A stretch of 16,103 nucleotides of DNA from Myxococcales bacterium UBA1238 (GCA_002309015.1 DBWM01000026.1:1-16103), one strand, 5' to 3'. Counted from the stretch's first letter, positions 1-8,223 are shown. Translations and numbers: made by a program. Notes: generated by a model from the letters alone, not told the origin.

Positions 1-23
1 TTCCCGGCCGCCTGGGGGCTCTT

Positions 24-44
24 GGGGGTTGGGTGGCGGGAGGG
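24..44 (+). other. Candidate G-quadruplex motif
   Basis: The + strand reads G5-N2-G3-N4-G3-N1-G3, which fits the canonical four-run pattern with loops of 1-7 bases. Further G-runs lie at 14-18 and 50-52, so several foldings are possible. No function can be read from the sequence. Confidence 0.5.
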
Positions 45-281
45 AGATCGGGTGTCGCCCCCAGACCCTCGAGGCGTGGTGAGGGTTGGGAGGTTTGAGA
101 GCGGAGATCGTTTAGGGGCCCGAGGTGGGCGAGCGGAGCTCGGCCCACAGTCGGGCCCTATGGGGCTCGGTGAGTGATTGGGGGAGTTTCCTTTCGCGGG
201 CTCGGCCCACGGCTCGGGCCCACAGGAGCCTGGTGGGCAATTTGGGGGGTTGCCTCCGAAAGATTGTTGCGTTTTAGACTC

Positions 282-343
282 GCCCACCCCATCGTCGCGG
301 GGTTGCATTTTAGGCCCGGCCCACCCCATCGTCGCGGGGTTGC
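282..343. repeat. Pair of exact 25-bp direct repeats
   Basis: The same 25 bases occur at 282-306 and 319-343, separated by 12 bases. The repeat starts GCCCACCCC and ends CGGGGTTGC. Neither copy contains a clear inverted repeat, so an operator is possible but not shown. The copies may equally be part of a dispersed genomic repeat, like the other repeated words in this stretch. Confidence 0.75.
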
Positions 344-438
344 GAACGACCTGCGGGTGGATGTGGGCGGAATTGCACGCAAAACGCCCTTCCCCTCGCT
401 GCGCGCAACAAAATCGCCGGGCGCCTCCAAAAAGGGGG

Positions 439-467
439 TTACAATTTCGCTCGAATCGCGATACAAA
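439..467 (+). promoter_or_regulatory. Weak candidate sigma-70-type promoter for the operon
   Basis: TTACAA (439-444) and TACAAA (462-467) are 17 bases apart, about 90 bases before the chosen brxP start, in one of the few less GC-rich spots of the upstream region. They match the consensus boxes at only 3 of 6 and 4 of 6 positions, so this is a guess from spacing and position. Confidence 0.2.
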
Positions 468-557
468 ACAGGCGTTTTTGCGGGGGTTACGCGGCAGGGG
501 TATGGAGGTTGGCCGCCTAACCCATTGGATTTAAAGGATTTTTTTTGGTTCGCTGCG

Positions 558-2939
558 ATGTTTGGTTACGTGCACGATGAGGAGACGGGAGGGCTGTTGT
601 TGACTCAGGCTACGCCTGCGGTCTCGATGGAACCCCGGCCGGTGTACGCAGCTGAGATGGATCTTTTGGGGTTTAACCAGCATTATCGGTACGCATCGCA
701 GAACGAGGTGCCTTACCTTTGGGCGGAGAATGCGGCTTATTTTTATCGGGGGAAGAAGATCGCGCAGACGCATGGGGGGCGGTTGTATGAGGCCCCCCGG
801 TTGGATTTGATCCTCGATCCCGAGACCGAGACGCCGATTTTGCCGGAGGATTCGCGGCTGGAGCCGGTCGATCTGGAGCGCATGGTCGCCAAAAATGCCG
901 CGCAGCTGCTGGCTTTGGAGCGTTTTACCAAAGAGCGCATCTACGACGTCTATCTGCGCTATAAAAAAAAAGTCGATTGCTTTCACGTCGCCTTCTCAGG
1001 GGGGAAAGACAGCATCGTTCTTTTAGATTTGGTCGAAAAAACGCTGCCGGCCTCTGAATTCATTGTCATCTTCGATGACACCCAAATGGAATTCCCCGAC
1101 ACCTACGATGTGATCGATCAGGTCGAGGAAGACTGTAAAAAAAAAAGCGTTTCGTTCTACAGAGCCAAATCCCATCTTGATATAGAAGATTCCTGGCGAA
1201 AATTTGGCCCCCCTTCTAGAAGCCTCCGCTGGTGTTGCTCCGTTCATAAGTCCGCCCCCCACAACAAATTACTCCGCGAACTCCTAGGAAAAGCAAACTT
1301 CACTGGATTGAATTTTCTCGGCGTACGTGCAAATGAAAGCATCAGACGTTCGAGTTACGAAATAGAAAACCTAGGCCAAAAAATTCGCGGTCAGTATGGG
1401 TGTCATCCCATCTTAGATTGGACTTCAGCAGAAGTTTGGTTATATATTTATCATCACAATCTCATTATTAATCAAAGCTATACAAAAGGAATATCTCGCG
1501 CAGGTTGTCTTTTTTGCCCCATGGGAGCGGGGGGAAAAACCGATTGGTTTCGCCATCAAATCTACACAGAGGAAGTTGAAAAACTGATTGATATTATAAA
1601 GAAGACAGCTCAATATTCAGACATAGACAAATATATCGCCGAGGGCATCTGGGCAGGCAGGAAAAGTGGCAGAGACATCAAGGGCGTTCAAAGGAAAATT
1701 ATTGAGGTAAATAAAGGCAATACAGTCACTATTGAAGTAAGAAAACCACTATCCAATTGGCGCGAATGGATTAAAACATTACCAAATCTTCCTCTAGGCC
1801 TTTCGATTGACACAACAAATGAAGGCTATATTGTACAAGTCCCTACCAACTTAAATAAGTCATTAGAAATAAAAAATTTTAAACAAGTTTTCTATAAATC
1901 AGCCTACTGCATCAAATGCGGTGTTTGCGCTGAGAATTGTCCGTTCGGTTGCATCTCTTTTAATCAGCAAGGCGTTCAAATAACCGATTGTCATCACTGT
2001 GGCAAATGCCATGCGATCGATAATGGATGCGTTGCATATCATTCGCTCTTTTTAACCCTCAAATCTGCTTCCCAAGAAGAATTAACCCTCACATCTGATT
2101 CACAAACAAACGAGGAACAAGATATGGCCTCTGCAGACAAACAGAATAATAAAGCGCCATCAATCAATACCCTTAATGACATGGCCCCTAAGCCAGAGTG
2201 GATGTATGGGTTTCTAACGACAGACGACTTCTTTAAAGATCCCCCGATTGGTCCCAATCAAATTACATACTTTGTTCGCTTCTTAAAAGACGCCGGTCTT
2301 TTGGTACCCAAAAAGAGAATTCAAACCGATTTTGCTAAATTTATTGCGAGGATAGGCTGGCAAACTCCTACTGCATGGATAATTATTCTTGCCAATCTTG
2401 CTCATGATAATCCGCAAATCCGCTGGTATATCGATCACATGCCATTTAATGAGAAATTCCAAAGAGAAGACATCGAGAAGATGCTTGAACAGGAAGAAGG
2501 CATTACCAAAAAGGGAATCAGGTCCATTCCTGCAGTATTCCGTCCTCTTTGCGAACTGCCTCTTGGTACTGTCTTAAAATTCGGTGAAGCGACAGCAGAA
2601 GGTAAAGCTGTGATCACCACATTAATGCGAACCCCCTGCAATGTAGCATCCGACGATCGCTTGCCACTGCTCTATGCTCTTTATCGCTATGCCGAAGCTT
2701 GCGAAAATTATGACCTGACATTGACTCAGGTTTGCGACCGCGAAGCCAATGAACAAGGGGTCTCTCCTGGCAAATTGTTTGGCGTCGAGGCCGATTTCAT
2801 GAAAGCCGTTTTGTCTGGTCTGAGCGCGACTTACAACGATTTCATCAATGTTTCCTTCACGCATGATCTTGAAAAGATCTCGCTCAATTCCGAGAAAAAT
2901 CACGACGACGTTTTAACGCTCATCGAGGAGAGCTTCTAG
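558..2939 (+). CDS. brxP: BrxP: PAPS-reductase/DndC-like protein with ferredoxin-type Cys clusters and a DUF4007-like C-terminal module
   Basis: This 793-aa protein is the signature gene of type 4 BREX. An N-terminal segment (about 1-140) precedes an adenine-nucleotide alpha-hydrolase/PAPS-reductase domain with the PP-loop SGGKDS at 147-152, RWCC with C226/C227, GVRANES, an ILDWTSAEVW-type motif and GCLFCP with C317/C320. Residues 451-491 add nine Cys (C451, 454, 457, 461, 465, 478, 481, 484, 491), like one or two 4Fe-4S ferredoxin clusters. Residues 523-793 are paralogous to the next gene. DndC/SspD relatives activate DNA for sulfur insertion, so the same role is inferred here. The frame is open back to 174, but ATG 558 is where family-like sequence begins; a purine-rich AAAGGA lies 19 bases upstream, too far to decide the start, and TTG 525 is an alternative. 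Base composition falls sharply from roughly 1140 to 2650. Confidence 0.88.
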   Translation: MFGYVHDEETGGLLLTQATPAVSMEPRPVYAAEMDLLGFNQHYRYASQNEVPYLWAENAAYFYRGKKIAQTHGGRLYEAPRLDLILDPETETPILPEDSRLEPVDLERMVAKNAAQLLALERFTKERIYDVYLRYKKKVDCFHVAFSGGKDSIVLLDLVEKTLPASEFIVIFDDTQMEFPDTYDVIDQVEEDCKKKSVSFYRAKSHLDIEDSWRKFGPPSRSLRWCCSVHKSAPHNKLLRELLGKANFTGLNFLGVRANESIRRSSYEIENLGQKIRGQYGCHPILDWTSAEVWLYIYHHNLIINQSYTKGISRAGCLFCPMGAGGKTDWFRHQIYTEEVEKLIDIIKKTAQYSDIDKYIAEGIWAGRKSGRDIKGVQRKIIEVNKGNTVTIEVRKPLSNWREWIKTLPNLPLGLSIDTTNEGYIVQVPTNLNKSLEIKNFKQVFYKSAYCIKCGVCAENCPFGCISFNQQGVQITDCHHCGKCHAIDNGCVAYHSLFLTLKSASQEELTLTSDSQTNEEQDMASADKQNNKAPSINTLNDMAPKPEWMYGFLTTDDFFKDPPIGPNQITYFVRFLKDAGLLVPKKRIQTDFAKFIARIGWQTPTAWIIILANLAHDNPQIRWYIDHMPFNEKFQREDIEKMLEQEEGITKKGIRSIPAVFRPLCELPLGTVLKFGEATAEGKAVITTLMRTPCNVASDDRLPLLYALYRYAEACENYDLTLTQVCDREANEQGVSPGKLFGVEADFMKAVLSGLSATYNDFINVSFTHDLEKISLNSEKNHDDVLTLIEESF
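2112..2126 (+). promoter_or_regulatory. Internal ribosome-binding site and ATG inside brxP
   Basis: GAGGAA at 2112-2117 lies six bases before an in-frame ATG at 2124-2126. Initiation here would give a 271-aa protein made only of BrxP's C-terminal module. That is almost the length of the standalone paralog (268 aa) and starts just before the shared PSIN-N-D-x-APKPEW block. This spacing is better than that of the main brxP start. Whether it is used cannot be seen from the sequence. Confidence 0.45.
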
Positions 2940-2941
2940 AA

Positions 2942-3748
2942 ATGCCTTCTATCAACTGCTTCAACGATCACGCCCCTAAGCCAGAATGGATTCCCCGATA
3001 TTTCCAGCAGTTGGAGCAGTTGGAGCAGTCTGATCTTCCTCTATTTCTCGCCGATCAGCTCTATCTTGGCCCAGATCAGGTCACCTTTTTTGCACGTTTT
3101 CTAAGAGAAAGCGGGCTCGTCACCCCCACCCGCCCCTACAAGCCTTCAAAGCTGGCCCGGCTCGGCCAAAAGATGAGACCCGGCGATCCGGATTTTTACG
3201 CGCTCCTCTGGATCAACCTGGCCACAGTGGATGCGCAAATTCGCTGGTATATCAAAAGCTTACGTCGCAATCGCATCTACGATCGGCAAGAGCTCGATCA
3301 GCTGCTCGACGTCGAAGGCGTGACCCCACGAACCCGAGGCACCATCGTCCGCTCCTTTGGGCGTTTTTGCGCGCTCCCCTTCGGCACCACGATGAAGATG
3401 GGCTTCGTGGAGCTGAATGAAAAAAATCACATCGAGCGCATGGGCCGGGCCAGCGTTTGTCTGGGGGAGCGGGGGGCGCTGGTGATGCTCGCGCTGCTCG
3501 AGGCGCTGAAGCGCAGGCAGCAAAAGGCGAAATGGAGTTTTGCGGAGCTCTGCGTGGAAAACGAAGAGCCGCTTTTGCCGATGGGCCTGTTTCTTTGGGA
3601 CGAAAACGAGCTCGGATTCCGGCTTCGCGCGCTCGAGCGCAGCCATCCTCAATGCGTCCGGCTTGCGCCCGATTTGGACTGGATTGAAATCGACCCCGAT
3701 ATCGACGCGGATCGCGTGATCGATCTCTTTTGGGAGACCCTTTCATGA
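2942..3748 (+). CDS. Standalone paralog of the BrxP C-terminal (DUF4007-like) module
   Basis: This 268-aa protein aligns over its whole length with BrxP residues about 534-793. Shared blocks include PSIN-x2-ND-x-APKPEW at the N-terminus, GP-x-Q-x-T-x-F-x-RFL-x3-GL-x2-P, QIRWYI near the middle, and LP(F/L)GT. The middle pattern (a helix-turn-helix-like stretch, then a W-rich helical segment) reminds me of DUF4007, a family found beside DndC-like PAPS reductases; that link is from memory and remote. No catalytic motif is visible, so a DNA-recognition or scaffold role is more likely than an enzyme. The start is two bases after the brxP stop, with GAGGAG at 2925-2930, and the stop overlaps the brxC ATG as ATGA. 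A short tandem repeat encodes QLEQLEQ near residues 22-28. Base composition is GC-rich, unlike the fused copy. Confidence 0.75.
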   Translation: MPSINCFNDHAPKPEWIPRYFQQLEQLEQSDLPLFLADQLYLGPDQVTFFARFLRESGLVTPTRPYKPSKLARLGQKMRPGDPDFYALLWINLATVDAQIRWYIKSLRRNRIYDRQELDQLLDVEGVTPRTRGTIVRSFGRFCALPFGTTMKMGFVELNEKNHIERMGRASVCLGERGALVMLALLEALKRRQQKAKWSFAELCVENEEPLLPMGLFLWDENELGFRLRALERSHPQCVRLAPDLDWIEIDPDIDADRVIDLFWETLS

Positions 3749-6700
3749 GCGAACAATACATCGATTATTTTAACCTCGATCCCTCTTACTACCCCGAAAT
3801 CAACGAGGACTCGATCCGCGCCAATCCGGATTGCTGGAAGAGCACTTATCCCCACCGCGATTTTATTGAGCTGCTCAAAAAGGCCCACAACGCGATGGCG
3901 CGCGGGCTCAGCAACCAATGCAAATCCCTTTGGCTCGAGGGCGCTTACGGCACCGGCAAATCGCGCATCGCCTACACCCTGAAGCGGCTCCTCGAAGCGC
4001 CGATCGCCGATGTGGAGGAATATTTCGACCGCTTCCAAAGCCTGAAGCAGCAACCGGATTTGCTGTTAAAATATAAGAACCAAAAGGCTGCGGGACCGGT
4101 GGTCTGCGCTTACCGCTACGGATCGGGCAACCTGCAAAACTCCAACGATCTCTGCCGCGCCGCCTACGATTCGCTGACGCAGGCGTTAAAGGCCCGGGGC
4201 TTCGATCCCCTCGCCGAAAAGACGCTGCGCGGCGCCATGCTGCAATGGCTGCAAGTCCCCCGAAATCAACGGTATATGGCCGATCTGATTGCGGACGAGG
4301 AATACAGCTACAAGGGATCCTTCAGCGAAGGCATCGAAGGGGTGATGGCGCGCCTGCGGGACGAAAACCGCGATTGCAACGAGCTGATCCGCGACTTGCA
4401 AGAGATCGCCCAGAACCAGGGCATCACCGGCATGGATCTCAACCTCGATAACCTCAAGGCCTGGATCCGCGAGGTCATCGAAAAGAACCAGCTGAAGGCG
4501 TTTTTCTTTGTGTGGGACGAGTTTTCGAGCTTCTTCAAGCAGAACGCCACGCATTTGGATCAGTTCCAGAAGCTGGTCGAGCTCTCGAACGAGCAGCCGT
4601 TCTACCTGATCATCGTCACCCACCAGACCCGCGCGCTTCTGGGCAACGATCCCACCTCGCGGCTCATCAAGGATCGCTTTATCTTTCAAGAGATCACGAT
4701 GCCCGACAACATCGCCTTCGATCTCTGCGCCGACGCCTTAAAGATTCAGCCCGCCGCCGAAAGCGCCTGGAACGAAGTGGCCCAGGATCTGATGAACCGC
4801 ACGATCACCGTCCGGGGCCTGGTCGCCGCCGATATTTACAAGGACGACAAGCAAAAGGGCGAAAGCGTGCTCCGCCGCCTGATCCCGCTGCAACCGATGA
4901 CCGCGCTGGTGCTCAAATATATCGCCGAGCATTTCGGATCCAACCAGCGCAGCATGTTCAACTTTATCCGCAACAAAGACGAAAATATCCACGCATTTCA
5001 ACGGTTTATCAAAGAAAAGAGTCCCTACGACGACGAGCCGCTCCTCTGCGTCGACTATCTCTGGGAATTCCTCTTCGAGCAGGGTGTGGGCGCTCAGGGG
5101 CATCTCGATCAGGCCGCGTCGCAGGCCCTCTATTTTTACAACACCTGGGCCGACTCCCTCTTTGAGCCCGAACAGCGCCTGTTAAAGACGATCCTGCTGC
5201 TCGATACGCTCAACAAACAGCTCGGATCCGCAAAGGCGTTCTTCCACCCCACCGATCAAAACCTGCGCCTCTGCTACGAAGGCTCCGATCTCCTGGGCGA
5301 AGGCCGCGCGACTCTGGCCGCAAACGATCTCTGCGCGCGAAATATCCTTTACAAACGCAAGTTTAACAAAGGCGAAGAGGAATATGTGCCCCTCTTCTCG
5401 GACAACGCCGCCCAAAGCGAAATCCAGAAATACGAAGAGACCCTGCGCAAAACCCTCAAGACCGAGCGCCTGCTTAAAGAGGCCGAAATCGCCGATTCCA
5501 AAGGGATTTTGATCCTGCCCCTCACCCCGGCCCAGCGCCTGCGCTGCGCGTTCGCCTTCGGCACCGAAGACAGCTTCGCCGTGGCCCAGCGCGCCGTCGT
5601 CAAGGATCTGAAGGAATACCAGTTCCCCGTCCTGTTCCTGTTCGCCCGAAACGCGCGCGAAAAGGACTATTTGCAGGCCAAAATCCGCGAAATTTACGCC
5701 GAAGGCAGCCGCTACAAATCGGTCATCACCGTCGACGCCACCGAAAACCTGCTCTCGGAGGAGCGCAGCAACACCTATATTGAGGCGACCGCCCATTACG
5801 ACTACCTGGTGGGCAAACAGCAGGCGAGCAAAACCGAAATCGAGCATTTCGACCGCCAGCGCAAGGATCCCCTCAAAGACTGGCGCGAAGAGATGCGCGA
5901 TCACGGGCAGTTCCGCGTGCGCTCGAGCGAAAACATCGAAGGGCTCCTCAGCAACGGCATCAACGCCGTGCAGCAGGCCCTCGAACGGATGACCAAAAAA
6001 CGCTACCCCCTCGCCCTCGATTCCCAGCAGGGCCTCTCGGAGCAGTTCTTCAAGGCGAGCAACCTCAAAGACGGCGCGCTCCTGGGACTCACCCCCATCC
6101 GCGACGGCAAGATCGCCTACAAAGGCATCTATCAGGCCCGCGCAGTCGAAGCGCTGCTCGGCCGATTTGCCTTGTCGGAAGACTATTTAAAGGACGAAAA
6201 CCTTAAAAACGAGGAGATCCCCTGCCTGCGCCAGGCGATCGAGCAAAAGATCCGCCAGGGCTTCAAACATTCGGGATCCGTCGCCCTGAGCGATCTCGCA
6301 AGGCTGCTCATCAAAAACGGCCTCATGCCAAGCAACCTGATGGCGATCACCATGGGCTTCTTGCTCAGGGACTATTCCGGCGCGCCCTACCGCCACGCCT
6401 GCCTCGAGCAAAGCGAACAGATGACCTGCGAGCTGCTCGCCCAAAGCATCGCCGAGGCGATCAAGTTCGTGGACGGATCCGTGCCCAAATACCAGGAGCG
6501 CTCGATCCAGGAACTCACGCCCCGACAAAGGAAATTCATTGAATTTGCCCGCGCGGTGTTCAGGACCTCGGACGACGGATCGCTCCAGAAGCAAATCGAA
6601 GAGATCCGCAACCGCCTCCTCGAATTCGGCCTCCCCATCTGGTGCCTCGAATCCGAAGCCGACGAGGACGCCCGCCAAATCCTCGACGCCGTGCAAAAGA

Positions 6701-7965
6701 TCGGCCGCCACGAGGATCACAGCAGCCAAATCGAGCGCATCGGCGAAATCCTGGAGCAAAAACCCGAGGAGCTCACCGCGATCTCGGCGCTGCTGCAAAA
6801 AGACAAGCTCGAAGCCTCGATGCTCGACTATTTAAAGCGCTTCGACAACGGCCTGCTCTACGATCTCTCCACCCGCGCCAAAACCGACGTGCTCGAGGAT
6901 TTCCATAAAGTCTTCAACGGCAACGACGGCCTCTGGATGTGGAACCGCGAAACCTGCGAGGAGCAGATCCAAAAGCTCGAGACCGACTACAAACTGATCC
7001 TCAAGAGCGCAGAGCTTCTGGGCCTCGAAATCCACAGCTTCCGCGAGACCGTCGATCAATGGAAAAACAAGCTCAAGTTCCTGCATATCCCGCAAAAACT
7101 CTACGAGAAATACGACGGCGATCTGAAGCCTATCTGCCTGAGATTTAAGGAGATTTGCCAAAAAGACGATCTCAATTCCCAAAACCGGACCGTCTTTTTG
7201 TCGCTCCTCGAAGAAAAGGCGCCGCAGTTAAAGGAACTCTTCCTCACCGACGAAGGCCAGAAGGCCGTCCTCAAAGGCGAATACGGCGCGCTGCTTAAAG
7301 ATCTCTCGAACCAGGATGTAGACGAAATCTACGCCGAGCTGCCCCGGGGCTTTACTCAGGATTACAACGTCTTCGACGAGCGCCTCACGGAACTCTGCGA
7401 AAAGCAACGACAAAATCAGCAAAAGGCCGATCTGCTCCGGCTCTGGAACCAGCTGACCGAATCGCCCACGCCGAGCGAATGGTCGGAGAAAAACCGCCTG
7501 CCCGCCCTCGCGGTCTTCGATGCGAGCCAAAAGAACGAGGCCGAAAGCCTCTTCCACGCCATCGAATCCCCCAGCGCGAGCACCAGCGAAGTGAAATCCG
7601 CCCTCAGCTTCGCCGAAAAGATGCAAAGCGAGCTCAGCTCGATGGGCCATCTGAGCCAAAGCGAAAACGACCGTCTCTTCCGCAAGCGCGTGCTCCGCGA
7701 CTACGAAGCCACCCTCAAGGGCGATCTGGAATCCGTCCGCCAGCGGCTCCAGAGCATCCACCCCAAAGACTGGCTCAACGAGGCCGCCCAAAACATCGTC
7801 AAGCAAACCGCCGACATGATGTACGAAAAGAAAGGCAAAGAAAAGCTGGCCGATCTGCTCAGCCGCAAATCCGGCGAGCAGCTCAAATCGCTGCTCCTCA
7901 AGGCGGTCGACGACGACACCACCCTCGGCCGCGCGCTGCTGATCTATCTGGAGAATGCGGAGTAG
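3745..7965 (+). CDS. brxC: BrxC: large P-loop ATPase of the BREX system
   Basis: A 1406-aa protein with a Walker A GAYGTGKS at residues 66-73 and a hydrophobic Walker B strand, FFFVWDE, ending in D258/E259. A VTHQTRALLG segment follows where a sensor is expected. The long remainder is helical and charged, with no other enzyme motif I recognise. Size, N-terminal ATPase domain and position between brxP and pglZ match BrxC/PglY, the large ATPase found in nearly all BREX types and required for defence in those studied. Its precise biochemical role is still unclear. The start is ATG 3745, which overlaps the upstream TGA and has GGGAG at 3732-3736. The in-frame TTG at 3730 lies inside the previous gene and is less likely. 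Translation is probably coupled to the upstream paralog. Confidence 0.93.
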   Translation: MSEQYIDYFNLDPSYYPEINEDSIRANPDCWKSTYPHRDFIELLKKAHNAMARGLSNQCKSLWLEGAYGTGKSRIAYTLKRLLEAPIADVEEYFDRFQSLKQQPDLLLKYKNQKAAGPVVCAYRYGSGNLQNSNDLCRAAYDSLTQALKARGFDPLAEKTLRGAMLQWLQVPRNQRYMADLIADEEYSYKGSFSEGIEGVMARLRDENRDCNELIRDLQEIAQNQGITGMDLNLDNLKAWIREVIEKNQLKAFFFVWDEFSSFFKQNATHLDQFQKLVELSNEQPFYLIIVTHQTRALLGNDPTSRLIKDRFIFQEITMPDNIAFDLCADALKIQPAAESAWNEVAQDLMNRTITVRGLVAADIYKDDKQKGESVLRRLIPLQPMTALVLKYIAEHFGSNQRSMFNFIRNKDENIHAFQRFIKEKSPYDDEPLLCVDYLWEFLFEQGVGAQGHLDQAASQALYFYNTWADSLFEPEQRLLKTILLLDTLNKQLGSAKAFFHPTDQNLRLCYEGSDLLGEGRATLAANDLCARNILYKRKFNKGEEEYVPLFSDNAAQSEIQKYEETLRKTLKTERLLKEAEIADSKGILILPLTPAQRLRCAFAFGTEDSFAVAQRAVVKDLKEYQFPVLFLFARNAREKDYLQAKIREIYAEGSRYKSVITVDATENLLSEERSNTYIEATAHYDYLVGKQQASKTEIEHFDRQRKDPLKDWREEMRDHGQFRVRSSENIEGLLSNGINAVQQALERMTKKRYPLALDSQQGLSEQFFKASNLKDGALLGLTPIRDGKIAYKGIYQARAVEALLGRFALSEDYLKDENLKNEEIPCLRQAIEQKIRQGFKHSGSVALSDLARLLIKNGLMPSNLMAITMGFLLRDYSGAPYRHACLEQSEQMTCELLAQSIAEAIKFVDGSVPKYQERSIQELTPRQRKFIEFARAVFRTSDDGSLQKQIEEIRNRLLEFGLPIWCLESEADEDARQILDAVQKIGRHEDHSSQIERIGEILEQKPEELTAISALLQKDKLEASMLDYLKRFDNGLLYDLSTRAKTDVLEDFHKVFNGNDGLWMWNRETCEEQIQKLETDYKLILKSAELLGLEIHSFRETVDQWKNKLKFLHIPQKLYEKYDGDLKPICLRFKEICQKDDLNSQNRTVFLSLLEEKAPQLKELFLTDEGQKAVLKGEYGALLKDLSNQDVDEIYAELPRGFTQDYNVFDERLTELCEKQRQNQQKADLLRLWNQLTESPTPSEWSEKNRLPALAVFDASQKNEAESLFHAIESPSASTSEVKSALSFAEKMQSELSSMGHLSQSENDRLFRKRVLRDYEATLKGDLESVRQRLQSIHPKDWLNEAAQNIVKQTADMMYEKKGKEKLADLLSRKSGEQLKSLLLKAVDDDTTLGRALLIYLENAE

Positions 7966-8019
7966 GTGGATTTCGCTTTACTCTCGGGGGCTTACGTTAG
8001 GTTGTGGCTCCCCTTCCGT

Positions 8020-8036
8020 CACGCGCTGCGCGCGTG
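8020..8036. other. GC-rich hairpin after brxC
   Basis: CACGCG and CGCGTG form a perfect six-base-pair stem around a CTGCG loop, 55 bases after the brxC stop. No T-run follows, so it is not a standard intrinsic terminator. It could be an RNA-stability or processing element, or simply part of a repeat. Confidence 0.35.
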
Positions 8037-8052
8037 CCACCTTCCCCGGGGG

Positions 8053-8192
8053 GGACGGCTTTGTGGTTGCTTCGCTTCGCGCCATCTTCTGAGGCTCGAC
8101 CAGTTGCGCAACGCGGCTTCTTGGAGGACGGCTTTGTGGTTGCTTCGCCTCGCGCCATCTTCTGAGGCTCGACCTGTTGCGCAACGCGACTT
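8053..8192. repeat. Tandem repeat, two copies with 73-bp period
   Basis: Units at 8053-8119 and 8126-8192 agree at 64 of 67 positions by hand count. Each ends with the perfect 10-bp palindrome GTTGCGCAAC (8103-8112 and 8176-8185). The differences are single-base substitutions, so the duplication is fairly recent or the repeat is maintained. Copies elsewhere in the genome would mark it as a dispersed element; I see no others in this window. Confidence 0.85.
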
Positions 8193-8223
8193 TTTTTAAC
8201 GGCGGGGTTTTTTGAGGGGTTCT

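Larger units (their letters stand above)
1..557. other. G-rich, repeat-rich non-coding region upstream of the BREX operon
   Basis: No convincing gene is visible in these 557 bases. Open frames exist on both strands, including one continuous with brxP from 174, but their translations are low-complexity Gly/Pro/Arg-rich text produced by the repeats and match no family I know. The stretch contains a G-quadruplex motif, a 25-bp direct repeat and several variants of a CTCGGCCCAC-type word near 139-210. It presumably carries the operon promoter, since brxP is the first gene. Confidence 0.6.
7966..8223. other. Repeat-containing spacer between brxC and pglZ
   Basis: This is the only gap of note inside the BREX core. 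It holds a small GC-rich hairpin and two tandem copies of a 67-bp unit, listed separately. Short open frames cross it but consist of repeat translation. T-runs near 8191-8197 and 8208-8213 are not preceded by a clear stem, so I do not call a terminator. The GAGGGG at 8214-8219 is the pglZ ribosome-binding site. Confidence 0.7.

Noticed and set aside
282..343. CRISPR-like array
   Set aside because: Only two repeat copies with a 12-base spacer and no cas genes; far too small and too short-spaced.
158..466. Minus-strand open frame in the upstream region
   Set aside because: Its translation is dominated by the direct repeats, has no ribosome-binding site I can see, and resembles no protein family.
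174..557. N-terminal extension of brxP by 128 residues from the upstream open frame
   Set aside because: The added sequence is repeat-derived Gly/Pro/Arg-rich text, while recognisable family sequence begins at the ATG at 558.
3730..3744. TTG start for brxC, five codons upstream of the ATG
   Set aside because: ATG 3745 forms an ATGA overlap with the upstream stop and has a well-placed GGGAG; the TTG has no better site.
5182..5904. Long minus-strand frames opposite brxC (also 6187-6798 and 7228-7806)
   Set aside because: They mirror the codon bias of a GC-rich gene, give Leu/Glu/Ala/Gly-rich text without domains, and lie wholly inside a well-supported CDS.
8176..8197. Intrinsic terminator before pglZ
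   Set aside because: A T-run is present, but the preceding GTTGCGCAAC palindrome has no loop and no other stable stem abuts the T-run.
7966..8199. 77-codon frame between brxC and pglZ
   Set aside because: It is a translation of the tandem repeat and its GC-rich leader and duplicates its own sequence; no protein signature.
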